Positions 1-8,131 of a stretch of DNA of 64,000 nt are shown piece after piece. The position numbers and the translations under genes were made by a program. The stretch's first letter is position 1; every line of letters begins with the position of its first letter. Source of the DNA: UBA7672 sp041398245 (GTDB lineage: Bacteria > Pseudomonadota > Alphaproteobacteria > Caulobacterales > Hyphomonadaceae); assembly GCA_041398245.1 (NCBI GenBank), contig JAWKVC010000016.1:36849-100848 (forward strand), given 5' to 3'. The notes below the pieces were generated by a model that saw nothing but the letters and a program-made list of their open reading frames with translations, was not told the DNA's origin and ran no database searches.

Positions 1-180
1 ATTCTTGCGCGGCGCCTCACTCCCACATCCTGCTGCCCTAGAGTGCGGTGCAGCATGAAACAAATCCGCGCGCGAGGCGATTTTACTTTTGGCGACTACC
101 CTCGGGGCGTATGCCTTTGTTCGCGATTCGCGGGCGGACGCGCCAACGCGAGCTGACACGGGTCAGGATCGGACAACCAC

Positions 181-1134
181 ATGGGCAAACTCTCAACTTC
201 CTGTTCGACGCTGGGCTATGCCATGGCGGGCGCGACCATCGCCGCAGCCACAGCCGCCGAAGCCTGGATCGGGCGCGGCGACGAACAGGCCGCCGAGGAA
301 GCCTCAGCCAATGCCATGCGCGATGCGCTGAATGCGATTGATTTCGCAGGCCGCGTGATCGTTGGCGAAGCCGATATCGCGATCCTGAATATCGGCGAGG
401 ATGTTGGCACGGGCAACGGCGTGGAGCTCGACGTGGCGCTTGAAGCGCTTGAAGGAACGACGCTGGCCGCCAAGGCGATGCCGAACGCCATCGCCGTGAT
501 CGCCGCGGCTCCGCGGGGCGGGCTGCTGCAGGTTCCGGATCTCTACATGGAGAAGCTGGCGATCGGCCCCGGCTTCGAACGCGGCGTTGTCGATCTTGAT
601 GCCGGCGCCGGCGAAAACGCTGTGCGGCTGGCCAAAGCCAAGGGCGTGGATGTCAGCGAGATCACCGCGTGCGTGTTGGACCGGCCGCGCCACGAGAAGA
701 TCATCAGCGAACTGCGCAGCGTGGGCGCGCGCATCAATCTGATCCCCGATGGCGACGTCGCTGGCGTGATCGGCACTGCGATGCCGGAGGCCGGCATCGA
801 CATGTATGTGGGCCAGGGCAAGGCGCCGGAAGGCGTGCTCGCGGCGGCCGCGCTCCGCTGTGTCGGCGGACAGATGCAGGCGCGCTTCGCCTTCCGCAAC
901 GAGGCGGAAAAACTGCAGGCCCAGCGCAGCGGGCTGAAAGACGCGGGACGCCGGTATGAGCTCGACGATCTCGTCTCGGGCGACGTGATCTTCTCGGCTA
1001 CGGGCGTCACCAAGGGCGGCCTGCTGGACGGCGTCGAGCGCCGCAATGGCGCGATCGAGACGCACACCATGCTGATGTCGTCAGCCGATGGCGTCATGCG
1101 GAAAATCCGCTCGGTCACGCCGCTGCGCGCCTGA
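181..1134 (+). CDS. glpX: GlpX-like class II fructose-1,6-bisphosphatase with altered active site
   Basis: The 317-residue product matches the GlpX family over its whole length. Class II enzymes hydrolyse fructose-1,6-bisphosphate in gluconeogenesis in the cytoplasm. Visible family marks are WIGRGDE near residue 29, IGEDVGTGNG, YMEKL, the VLDRPRH segment, IPDGDVAGVI, APEGVLAAAA and FSATGVTKGGLL. Two metal/catalytic spots differ from the E. coli protein: the GEGE-type segment is shortened to GEADIA, and the usual DP(I/L)EG reads EALEG, so one Asp is replaced by Glu and one conserved Glu is absent. The Asp of GRGD and the Glu of APEG are kept. The ribosome site before the ATG at 181 is weak, and ATG 223 is an alternative start. 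It could be a functional variant or a paralogue with changed activity. Confidence 0.8.
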   Translation: MGKLSTSCSTLGYAMAGATIAAATAAEAWIGRGDEQAAEEASANAMRDALNAIDFAGRVIVGEADIAILNIGEDVGTGNGVELDVALEALEGTTLAAKAMPNAIAVIAAAPRGGLLQVPDLYMEKLAIGPGFERGVVDLDAGAGENAVRLAKAKGVDVSEITACVLDRPRHEKIISELRSVGARINLIPDGDVAGVIGTAMPEAGIDMYVGQGKAPEGVLAAAALRCVGGQMQARFAFRNEAEKLQAQRSGLKDAGRRYELDDLVSGDVIFSATGVTKGGLLDGVERRNGAIETHTMLMSSADGVMRKIRSVTPLRA

Positions 1135-1225
1135 AGCGGCAAAACACTAAGGCCACCGCGCCCCAAGCCAATGTATTCAATAATTTCAACGCACTGGTGC
1201 GCTCCTGCGACCGACTGTGGTTAAG

Positions 1226-1242
1226 ATTGGAATTATTCCAAT
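1226..1242. promoter_or_regulatory. Perfect 17-bp palindrome upstream of katG (operator site 1)
   Basis: ATTGGAATTATTCCAAT is a perfect dyad 118 bp before the katG start. Its core TTGGAA-N3-TTCCAA resembles Fur-superfamily (PerR/Irr-like) 6-3-6 boxes. Related copies lie at 1260-1274 and before ahpC at 3719-3733, so a shared peroxide or iron regulator is inferred. Confidence 0.6.
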
Positions 1243-1259
1243 TTGATCTTGCTCCTAGG

Positions 1260-1274
1260 CTGGAACGGTTCTAA
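1260..1274. promoter_or_regulatory. Second imperfect dyad upstream of katG (operator site 2)
   Basis: CTGGAACGGTTCTAA matches TTGGAA-N3-TTCYAA with one change at the first base. Its centre lies about 33 bp, close to three helical turns, from the centre of site 1, which would place two bound dimers on the same DNA face. The katG start is 86 bp downstream. Confidence 0.5.
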
Positions 1275-1359
1275 CTTTATCTGACGCTTTCGAGGCGCGG
1301 CTCTCCGCCCCGCCGATGACCGGCGAACGCACGCTCATAAAACCGAGGGAACAGCAGCC

Positions 1360-3547
1360 ATGGCCGACACCACCAACGAAGCAAAATGTCCCGTCCCGCA
1401 CTCACGTGGCCGCATGAACCGCGACTGGTGGCCGAACCAGGTCAACGTCAACATCCTCCACCAGAACCCGCCCGCGGCCGATCCGATGGGCGCCGATTTC
1501 GACTACGCCAAGGCGTTCGACGCGCTGGACCTCGACGCAGTGGTGAAAGACCTCACCGCCCTCATGACCGACAGCCAGGACTGGTGGCCGGCTGACTATG
1601 GTCACTATGGCCCCTTCTTCATCCGCATGGCCTGGCACGCGGCCGGCACCTATCGCACCGGCGATGGACGCGGCGGCGGCGGGCGTGGCCAGCAGCGCTT
1701 TGCGCCGCTGAACTCGTGGCCGGACAACGGCAACCTCGACAAGGCGCGCCGCCTGCTCTGGCCGATCAAGCAGAAGTACGGCGAGAAGCTCTCGTGGGCC
1801 GACCTGATGATCCTCACCGGCAACGTCGCCATCCAGTCGATGGGCGGCCCGGTGTTCGGTTTCGGCGGCGGCCGCGCCGACACCTGGGAGCCTGAGCAGC
1901 ATGTAAACTGGGGCGCGGAAGAAGCGTGGCTCGCGGACTCGAAAGCCGAGAACAGCCGCTATTCGGGCGACCGCGAACTCGCAGGCGATCTCGCCGCCGT
2001 GCAGATGGGCCTCATCTACGTCAACCCGGAAGGTCCGGACGGCAATCCCGATCCGGTCGCGTCCGGTCGCGACATCCGCGAGACGTTCGCCCGGATGGCG
2101 ATGAATGACGAGGAAACCGTGGCGCTGGTCGCCGGCGGTCACACCTTCGGCAAGGCGCATGGCGCCGGCCCCGCCAGCCATGTCGGCAAGGAGCCGGAAG
2201 GCGCTGACATCACCGAACAGGGTCTTGGCTGGGCGTCGACCTTCGAGAGCGGCATGGCCGGCCACACCATCACCTCCGGCATCGAAGGCGCCTGGAAGCC
2301 CAAGCCGACGACGTGGGACATGGGCTATCTCGAAACCCTGTTCAAATACGAGTGGGAGCTGACCAAGTCGCCGGCTGGCGCACACCAGTGGAAGCCGAAA
2401 GGCACGACAGGCGACGGAACGGTCGAAGACGCATTCGACAAAACCAAGAAGCACGCGCCGATGATGACCACCGCCGATATGGCGATGCGCATGGACCCGG
2501 CTTACGAGAAGATCTCGCGCCACTTCCTCGCCAACCCGGCAGAGTTCGCCGACGCCTTCGCGCGCGCCTGGTACAAGCTGACCCACCGCGACATGGGCCC
2601 GAAGACACTCTATCGCGGCAAGCTGGTGAAACGCGAAGGAAACGCTGATCTGGCAGGACCCGATCTCGGGCACGCCGAGCAACATCAGCGATGCGGACGC
2701 CGAGATCCTGAAAGCGAAGATCCTCGCGACTGGACTTTCGGTGCGTGAATTGGCCGAGACGGCATGGGCTTCGGCCTCATCCTTCCGCGGATCGGACAAG
2801 CGCGGCGGCGCCAACGGCGCACGCATCCGCCTTGCTCCGATGAAGAACTGGGAGGTCAACAAGCCGGCCCAGCTGGCGAAGGTCATCTCCGCGCTGGAAG
2901 GCGTGCAGAAGGAGTTCAATGCTGGCGGCAAATACGTCTCGCTCGCCGACCTGATTGTGCTCGGCGGCAATGCTGCGGTCGAGAAAGCGGCGAAAGCCGG
3001 CGGCGTCGATGTGAAGGTTCCCTTCGCGCCGGGCCGCGCCGACGCCACGCAGGACGAGACCGAGATCGAAAGCTTCGCCTGGCTCGAGCCGAAGGCCGAC
3101 GGCTTCCGCAACTATGTGCGCAAGCCGATCATGGCGATCGAGGAACACCTGGTTGATCGCGCCCAGCTGCTGACTGTGTCGGCGCCGGAAATGACGGCGC
3201 TGATCGGCGGCCTGCGCGTGCTGCAGGTGGGCGATGACAAGCTCGGCGTGCTGACCACGCGCCCGGGCACGCTGTCGAACGACTACTTCGTCAACCTGCT
3301 CGACATGAGCGTGAAGTGGAAAGCTGTCGACGACACCTACAACAACAAGTTCGAAGCCAAGGACCGCAAGACCGGCCAGGTGAAATGGACCGGCACGCGC
3401 GCCGATCTGATCTTCGGGTCGCACTCGCAACTGCGTGCGCTCGCCGAGGTCTACGGCGCCGACGATGCGAAAGAGAAGTTCGTGAAGGACTTCGTCGCCT
3501 CGTGGACGAAGGTCATGAACGCGGATCGCTTCGATCTGAAGAAATAG
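1360..3547 (+). pseudogene. katG: Catalase-peroxidase KatG, split by one frameshift
   Basis: KatG is a haem enzyme that removes hydrogen peroxide by catalase and peroxidase reactions. The first frame (1360 to about 2640) holds the N-terminal haem domain: WWPNQVN, the distal-pocket Trp-His pair in RMAWHAAGTYR, and the proximal His in VAGGHTFGKAHG. Near 2629-2641 the frame changes by one base. The second frame resumes with KETLIWQDPI and runs through the C-terminal domain (ELAETAWASASSFRGSDKRGG, then FVNLLDMS) to a stop at 3547. Stitched together, the protein has the usual size of about 730 residues and no other lesion. The 5' frame alone runs to 2748. A single extra base in sequence this well conserved may be a read error, but a real null allele cannot be excluded. 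Two dyad operators lie upstream and a terminator follows. Confidence 0.9.
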
Positions 3548-3590
3548 GTTTCCGGACCGGCTCCCGAGGAGGGAGAATGTGGAGGAACTG

Positions 3591-3622
3591 CCCCGGGCCT
3601 GCAGCGGCCCGGGGCTTTTTTT
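3591..3622 (+). terminator. Rho-independent terminator after katG
   Basis: CCCCGGGCC pairs with GGCCCGGGG across a short loop and is followed by C and seven T residues, 44 bp after the katG stop. Confidence 0.9.
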
Positions 3623-3718
3623 CGCGTGCGGGCTCTGCTGCGGCGCACGAACTCCGTGCAGCTCGAAACCGTGCATTGCCTACAAATTTCGCAGCGATTT
3701 CCTTCCCATGCGACAAAG

Positions 3719-3733
3719 TTGGAACCGTTCTAA
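3719..3733. promoter_or_regulatory. Dyad operator upstream of ahpC
   Basis: TTGGAACCGTTCTAA fits the same TTGGAA-N3-TTCYAA pattern found twice before katG. It sits 97 bp before the ahpC start. Shared placement before two peroxide-scavenging genes suggests co-regulation by one factor of the Fur/PerR/Irr type. Confidence 0.55.
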
Positions 3734-3830
3734 TTCGATGTTGCGCATGCGAAGACTCAGGTCTAAGGCCTTCCCTTGCGCGCAGCTTCCCCTGCGTCAG
3801 AGCAGAAGACGTCCAGACCGGAGATACGAC

Positions 3831-4388
3831 ATGCTTGGCATTGGCCAGAAACTCCCCGCTTTCGAAGTGACTGGCGTGAAGCCGGGCTTTATGCAGCACG
3901 AAGAGAACGGCGTCTCGGCGTTCGAAACGCTCACGCAGGACTCGTTCGAAGGCAAATGGAAGGTGATCTTCTTCTACCCGAAGGACTTCACCTTTGTGTG
4001 CCCCACCGAGATCGCTGAATTCGCCCGCCTCAACGGCGAGTTCGCTGACCGCGACGCAGTGGTCATCGGCGGTTCGACCGACAACGAGTTCGTGAAGCTG
4101 GCCTGGCGCCGCGATCACAAGGACCTCGCCAAGCTGCCGATCTGGCAATTCGCCGACACCAACGGCTCGCTGACGGATGGCCTTGGCGTGCGCGACCCGG
4201 CGGCTGGCGTCGCCTACCGCGCCACCTTCGTTGTCGATCCGCACAACGTCATCCAGCACGTCTACGTCACCAATCTGAACGTTGGCCGCGCGCCGGCGGA
4301 CACGCTGCGCGTGCTCGATGCGCTTCAGACGGACGAACTGTGCCCGTGCAACCGCGCGGTCGGCGGCGAAACGCTGAAGGCCGCCTAG
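3831..4388 (+). CDS. ahpC: AhpC-type 2-Cys peroxiredoxin
   Basis: This 185-residue peroxiredoxin reduces hydrogen peroxide and organic hydroperoxides in the cytoplasm. The peroxidatic Cys lies in FTFVCPTEI near residue 47, and the C-terminal end carries DELCPCNR, which supplies the resolving Cys plus an extra Cys two residues later, as in AhpC proteins recycled by AhpD. The start is the ATG after GGAGATACGAC; the reading frame extends further upstream but lacks family similarity there. ahpD follows after a 104-bp gap containing a hairpin, so AhpD is the probable reductant partner. A dyad shared with katG precedes the gene. Confidence 0.95.
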   Translation: MLGIGQKLPAFEVTGVKPGFMQHEENGVSAFETLTQDSFEGKWKVIFFYPKDFTFVCPTEIAEFARLNGEFADRDAVVIGGSTDNEFVKLAWRRDHKDLAKLPIWQFADTNGSLTDGLGVRDPAAGVAYRATFVVDPHNVIQHVYVTNLNVGRAPADTLRVLDALQTDELCPCNRAVGGETLKAA

Positions 4389-4415
4389 CCCACAGCGACT
4401 GACACGACAAAGGAA

Positions 4416-4453
4416 GCCTCCCGGTCCGCTCCCCAAGATCACGGCCGGGAGGC
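4416..4453 (+). terminator. Hairpin between ahpC and ahpD (terminator or attenuator)
   Basis: GCCTCCCGG pairs with CCGGGAGGC and is followed by a T-rich stretch (TTTCGCTTT). It lies in the short gap before ahpD, so it may lower rather than abolish ahpD expression. Confidence 0.65.
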
Positions 4454-4492
4454 TTTCGCTTTCCTGATACGAGCCCGGAAACGAACCACGCC

Positions 4493-5023
4493 ATGAATCT
4501 CGAAACGCTGAAAGCCGCCCTGCCGGACTATGCGAAGGACCTGAAGCTCAATCTCGGCACGCTGTCGAACGAGACATCGCTGAGCGACCAGCAGAAGTGG
4601 GGCACATTCCTCGCCTGCGCCTTCGCCGTGGGCGAGCCCAAGACGATCCATGCGATGATCGGTGAGGCGATGGACCGGATCACGCCCGAGGCGCAGAAAG
4701 CCGCGAAGGCGGCAGCGTCCATCATGGGCATGAACAATGTCTACTACCGCTTCACGCACCTCGTTCACAACGAGGTCTACCGCACAACGCCGGCCAAGCT
4801 GCGCATGCAGGTGATCGGCGCGCCGGGCATTCCGCGGCCGGATTTCGAACTGTTCTGCGTCGCCATCTCGGCCATCAATGGCTGTGGCGCGTGTATGGAC
4901 AGCCACGAGGAAGAGCTGCGCAAGGCCGGCTTCACGACCGAGCAGATCCAGGCCAGCATTCGCATCGCGGCTGTGGTGAACGCTGTCGCCCGCACCATGG
5001 CGGCGGAAACGGCGATTTCGTAG
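4493..5023 (+). CDS. ahpD: Alkyl hydroperoxidase AhpD
   Basis: The 176-residue protein belongs to the carboxymuconolactone decarboxylase fold. AhpD has a thiol active site that re-reduces AhpC using a dihydrolipoyl partner. The signature CGACMDSH near residue 132 gives the CxxC pair and downstream His, and an upstream Glu (FELFCVA region) fits the proton-relay residue of the family. Length is typical. It sits directly behind ahpC, with a hairpin in the gap and its own terminator after the stop. Confidence 0.95.
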   Translation: MNLETLKAALPDYAKDLKLNLGTLSNETSLSDQQKWGTFLACAFAVGEPKTIHAMIGEAMDRITPEAQKAAKAAASIMGMNNVYYRFTHLVHNEVYRTTPAKLRMQVIGAPGIPRPDFELFCVAISAINGCGACMDSHEEELRKAGFTTEQIQASIRIAAVVNAVARTMAAETAIS

Positions 5024-5049
5024 GACCTTACCTCTCCCAAGACAGCTAG

Positions 5050-5079
5050 GCCCCGGTCCCGCAAAGGCCGGGGCTTTTT
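5050..5079 (+). terminator. Rho-independent terminator after ahpD
   Basis: GCCCCGG pairs with CCGGGGC over a short loop, followed by five T residues, 26 bp after the ahpD stop. Confidence 0.85.
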
Positions 5080-5127
5080 CGTTTGCGATGCCGACAACAC
5101 TTGCCAGCATGCGCTGGGAGTGCTGAG

Positions 5128-5145
5128 TGGTACTAAATAGTACCA
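5128..5145. promoter_or_regulatory. Perfect 18-bp inverted repeat before the DUF1254 gene
   Basis: TGGTACTAAATAGTACCA has two perfect 8-base arms around AA. It ends 12 bp before the start codon and touches the ribosome site, so a bound repressor would block expression. The form suits TetR- or GntR-type dimers. No regulator gene is adjacent. Confidence 0.6.
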
Positions 5146-5157
5146 TACGGAGGAAGC

Positions 5158-6486
5158 ATGCGGCGGCGGGATGTTCTGTGGGGCGCGAGCGCACTTGGGC
5201 TGCTGGGCATGTCCGGCTGCCAGACCGGCGCGGCAGGAACCGATGGCGAAGGCGCAGGGATGGAGGCGGCGTTCCTCTACGCCTTCCCGCTCTATGAGAT
5301 TGCGCGCACGGGCCAGAACCGCGCGATGCAGACAGGGCTCAACAAGATGGGCCACCGCGCGGCGCTGGCCGATCACACGATGCGCGCGATCACCGCGCCC
5401 AACAACGACACGATCTATTCCTCGGCGCAGCTGGAGCTGTCCGGCGGACCGATGGAGGTGGTGAGCCCCACCGACACCAAGCGCTACTTCAACATAACGT
5501 TCATGGACGCTTTCACGGACAACTTCGCCGCGATCGGATCGGGCCCGACAAAGGGCCAGGGCGGCCGCTTCTGGATTGCGGGTCCGGAATGGCGGGGCGC
5601 CGCGCCGGCGGGCGTGACCGTGCTGCGGTCCTCGACCAATGATGTCTGGATGCTTGGCCGCATCGTGGTGGACGGGCCGGCGGATATTGCGGCGGCCAAG
5701 GCGCTGCAACAACAGATCCTGCTGAAGCCGACGAGCGATGCTCCGCCACGCGCCTTTGGCGTCAAATGCACAAGCTCGCTCGATCCGCAAGACTTCCTGG
5801 CGGTCGTCAACGACATGCTGGCGCGCTCACCGGGAACGATGGGACATCTGGCAAAACGCGACGCCTATCGCGAATTCGGCGTTGGCCTCGCGCCGTACGC
5901 CGAGATCCCGGAGAGCCTGCTGGCTGCGTGGCGGGAGTATCTGCCCGGCGCGATGGACATGTTGCGCGAGACATTCGAGTTCCGTGAGCTGATCACCGAC
6001 GGCTGGACCTATCAGCAGCCGGGCGTCGGCAGCGCCAAGGCGACGCCGCTGCTGCGTTCAGCCATTGCGCTGGGCGGGCTTGCGGCGCTGCCCGAGGCGG
6101 AAGCGATGTACTATCACTGTCTGTTCGAGCCGAATGGCGCGAGGCTGGATGGCGGCAACAAATATGTGTGGCGCGTGCCGCCGGGCGGCGTGCCGGTGGA
6201 CGCCTTCTGGTCGCTCACCATGTACAAGCCAGAACCGGATGGCCGGTATTTCTATGCCCAGAACCCGATCAACCGCTTCTCGATCGGCGATCGCAGCGAA
6301 GGGCTGGTGAAGAACAGCGACGGGTCGATCGACATCCTGATCCAGCACGAGGCGCCAGCCGAAGCCATGATGCCGAACTGGCTGCCTGCGCCGCTTGGGC
6401 CGATCCGGCTGGCGTTGCGCGCCTACCTGCCAAAGCCGGAGCTGCGGGACCGGCGCTGGACCGTGCCGCCGGTTAAACGGATCTAG
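5158..6486 (+). CDS. DUF1254/DUF1214 domain lipoprotein
   Basis: The 442-residue product has the two-part DUF1254 plus DUF1214 layout: an N-terminal DUF1254 region (FPLYEIARTGQ, APNNDTIYSSAQLEL, RYFNITFMD) and a C-terminal DUF1214 region (YVWRVPPGGVPVDAFWSLTMY, GSIDILIQHEAP, NWLPAP). The function of this family is not settled. The N-terminus has RRR at residues 2-4 followed by a hydrophobic stretch ending in GMSGC, consistent with export, possibly by the Tat route, and lipid attachment at Cys. The start has a strong GGAGGAAGC ribosome site. A perfect palindrome lies immediately upstream. The stop codon overlaps that of convergent mipZ in one CTAG. Confidence 0.85.
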   Translation: MRRRDVLWGASALGLLGMSGCQTGAAGTDGEGAGMEAAFLYAFPLYEIARTGQNRAMQTGLNKMGHRAALADHTMRAITAPNNDTIYSSAQLELSGGPMEVVSPTDTKRYFNITFMDAFTDNFAAIGSGPTKGQGGRFWIAGPEWRGAAPAGVTVLRSSTNDVWMLGRIVVDGPADIAAAKALQQQILLKPTSDAPPRAFGVKCTSSLDPQDFLAVVNDMLARSPGTMGHLAKRDAYREFGVGLAPYAEIPESLLAAWREYLPGAMDMLRETFEFRELITDGWTYQQPGVGSAKATPLLRSAIALGGLAALPEAEAMYYHCLFEPNGARLDGGNKYVWRVPPGGVPVDAFWSLTMYKPEPDGRYFYAQNPINRFSIGDRSEGLVKNSDGSIDILIQHEAPAEAMMPNWLPAPLGPIRLALRAYLPKPELRDRRWTVPPVKRI

Positions 6487-7370
6487 AAACTGATTTCCTT
6501 GCCTTCGAGGCCGGGGAGTTTCAGCACGATCATCAGATCGCGGATTTCCTGACGGGCCGCGACGTGGCTCATCGTGAAGGCGACCCCGGAACCGGCATCG
6601 GTGAGATCGAGCAGCGAAAGCCCCATCGGGAACAGCTCGCGATAGATCACGCGTTCCGACAGGCCCGGCGCGATGCGGAAACCGATGCGGCGGGACAGGT
6701 TTTCCAGCGCCTCGCCGACGCGCTGCTTGTTGCGCGCATCGAGTGGCGACATGCGGTTGCGCATGACGATCCAGTCGATCGGCTTGCGGCTGGTCTGCGC
6801 CTTCTGCTTGCGGCATTCCCAGACGAGTTCAGCATAAAAACTGGGGCGGGCGACTTCGAGCGTCTGCGGGTCGACATCGCCCAGCAGGTCGAAGTCGACG
6901 AAGGAGTCATTGAGCGGCGTCACCAGCGTATCGGCCGCCGAATGCGCCAGCCGCGACAGGAAGGTGTCGCCGCCGGGGGCGTCGATGATGATGAAATTGC
7001 ACTTCTCCGACAGGCGACGAAGACTGTCCTCAAAATGCTTTGCTTCCTCAGCTTCGGCGGCGTCGAGGTCCCGCGCCTGGCTGGCGTCGATGCGGACCAT
7101 TTCCGGCATTGGCAGCGGCGCGCCCGTGTTGCGGACCCAGCGCGAGCGGTTTTCGAGATAGCGGGCAAGCGAACGCTGACGGACATCCAGGTCCATCACG
7201 CCGACCTTCATCCCCATGCGCAGGAGGCCAACGCAGAGGTGCATCGCGACGGTGGATTTGCCCGCGCCGCCTTTCTCGTTGCCGATGACGATCGTGTGCG
7301 CGAGCCGCGTCTGGCCCGGGTTGTCGCGATTCTGGGAAGCAGAGGGAGCCGTCATGACAGCCGATGTCAT
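6483..7370 (-). CDS. mipZ: MipZ-like division-plane positioning ATPase
   Basis: This 295-residue ParA-family ATPase strongly resembles Caulobacter MipZ, which forms a polar gradient through ParB and inhibits FtsZ so that division occurs at midcell. The deviant Walker A motif GNEKGGAGKST lies near residues 30-40, followed by DLDVRQRSLARYLENR, IIDAPGGDTFLSRLAH, TPLNDSFVDFDLLG and IYRELFPMGLSLLDL, all MipZ-like. The N-terminus is about 25 residues longer than the core; a second ATG lies five codons in. The gene begins 4 bp after the stop of a small exported-protein gene and is followed divergently upstream by panC, an arrangement like that in Caulobacter. Confidence 0.92.
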   Translation of the reverse strand: MTSAVMTAPSASQNRDNPGQTRLAHTIVIGNEKGGAGKSTVAMHLCVGLLRMGMKVGVMDLDVRQRSLARYLENRSRWVRNTGAPLPMPEMVRIDASQARDLDAAEAEEAKHFEDSLRRLSEKCNFIIIDAPGGDTFLSRLAHSAADTLVTPLNDSFVDFDLLGDVDPQTLEVARPSFYAELVWECRKQKAQTSRKPIDWIVMRNRMSPLDARNKQRVGEALENLSRRIGFRIAPGLSERVIYRELFPMGLSLLDLTDAGSGVAFTMSHVAARQEIRDLMIVLKLPGLEGKEISF

Positions 7371-7374
7371 CCTG

Positions 7375-7980
7375 TCACCAGGCCCTTATTGGCGCGACGG
7401 GCCGGCAAGGGCCAGCCAGCGCCGCAAGTTCAACACACAGCGCCTCGACCTCAGCCGCGCTTCCCAGCGGACCGGCGACGAGGCGAACCTGCCCGCCAAC
7501 ATCCGCATAGGCCGGACGCAGGCCGGCGAGGCGGTTCGTTTCGGACAGCTGGCGCCAGCGCTCCTCCGCCGCGATGCGCGAGGCGACCGAGCCCAGCTCA
7601 GCCTGATGGAAGAGTGAGTTGGCTGACTCGATCTTCGGGGCAACAGCATAGAGCTGCGAGATATCGCGCCCGGCCCCGTCGTCCAGCGAAACCGGAAGGA
7701 ACAGGCCGGGATGATCCGGAAGCGGACCGAGCACATCCAGCGCCTTGCGGATATTCGCGATCTCGGCATCGACCACCGCGAGGTCCGCCTCCAGCGGGGC
7801 GATCTGGTCGCCGGCGCGAACATGCTGCGCCGGGGCTTCGCCCGCGGGAGCCTCGCCAAAGCGGGGTTCCGGCCTCGGCGCGGGCGCCTGGGCGGCCGCC
7901 AGCGGCGCGCAGACAGCCAGCCCGAAAGCCGCTGCACTGACGCCGATCGATCGCAGGTGCCGAACAAGATACTGACGCAT
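7375..7980 (-). CDS. Predicted exported protein of unknown function upstream of mipZ
   Basis: The 201-residue product starts MRQYLVRHLRS and has a clear signal peptide ending near AAAQA, followed by a Pro-rich segment and a helical region (APLEADLAVVDAEIANIRKA) that may form a short coiled coil. I do not recognise a named domain. The open frame extends upstream to 8358, but that part overlaps panC and lacks signal-peptide logic, so the ATG at 7980 was chosen. It ends 4 bp before mipZ and is probably cotranscribed with it, and it is divergent from panC. Confidence 0.7.
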   Translation of the reverse strand: MRQYLVRHLRSIGVSAAAFGLAVCAPLAAAQAPAPRPEPRFGEAPAGEAPAQHVRAGDQIAPLEADLAVVDAEIANIRKALDVLGPLPDHPGLFLPVSLDDGAGRDISQLYAVAPKIESANSLFHQAELGSVASRIAAEERWRQLSETNRLAGLRPAYADVGGQVRLVAGPLGSAAEVEALCVELAALAGPCRPVAPIRAW

Positions 7981-8131
7981 GGGCGGAAGATCGGGCCGGG
8001 CGGTTAAGGACCTATAAAGCCCGCGGCTTGCCGGACGATTGATCCACCGGCGGAACGGGCCTAGACACCCGCCCCGAATGCCCATCCGGCGCAGCGGATT
8101 CGGGCTTTCGCGTAGGTGGAGAAGGTGGACC

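Noticed and set aside
1262..1290. GGAAC as the -35 of an EcfG (general stress) promoter before katG
   Set aside because: The expected CGTT at 16-17 bases is absent; the nearest similar string is 18 bases away and imperfect, and the dyad reading explains the GGAAC better.
1402..3111. Long antisense open frame opposite katG (569 codons)
   Set aside because: It arises from high-GC codon bias on the opposite strand; katG explains the sequence, and the antisense product has no recognisable motif or ribosome site.
6564..7940. 458-codon plus-strand frame opposite mipZ
   Set aside because: mipZ and the exported-protein gene on the minus strand match known or signal-peptide logic; the plus-strand frame is a shadow.
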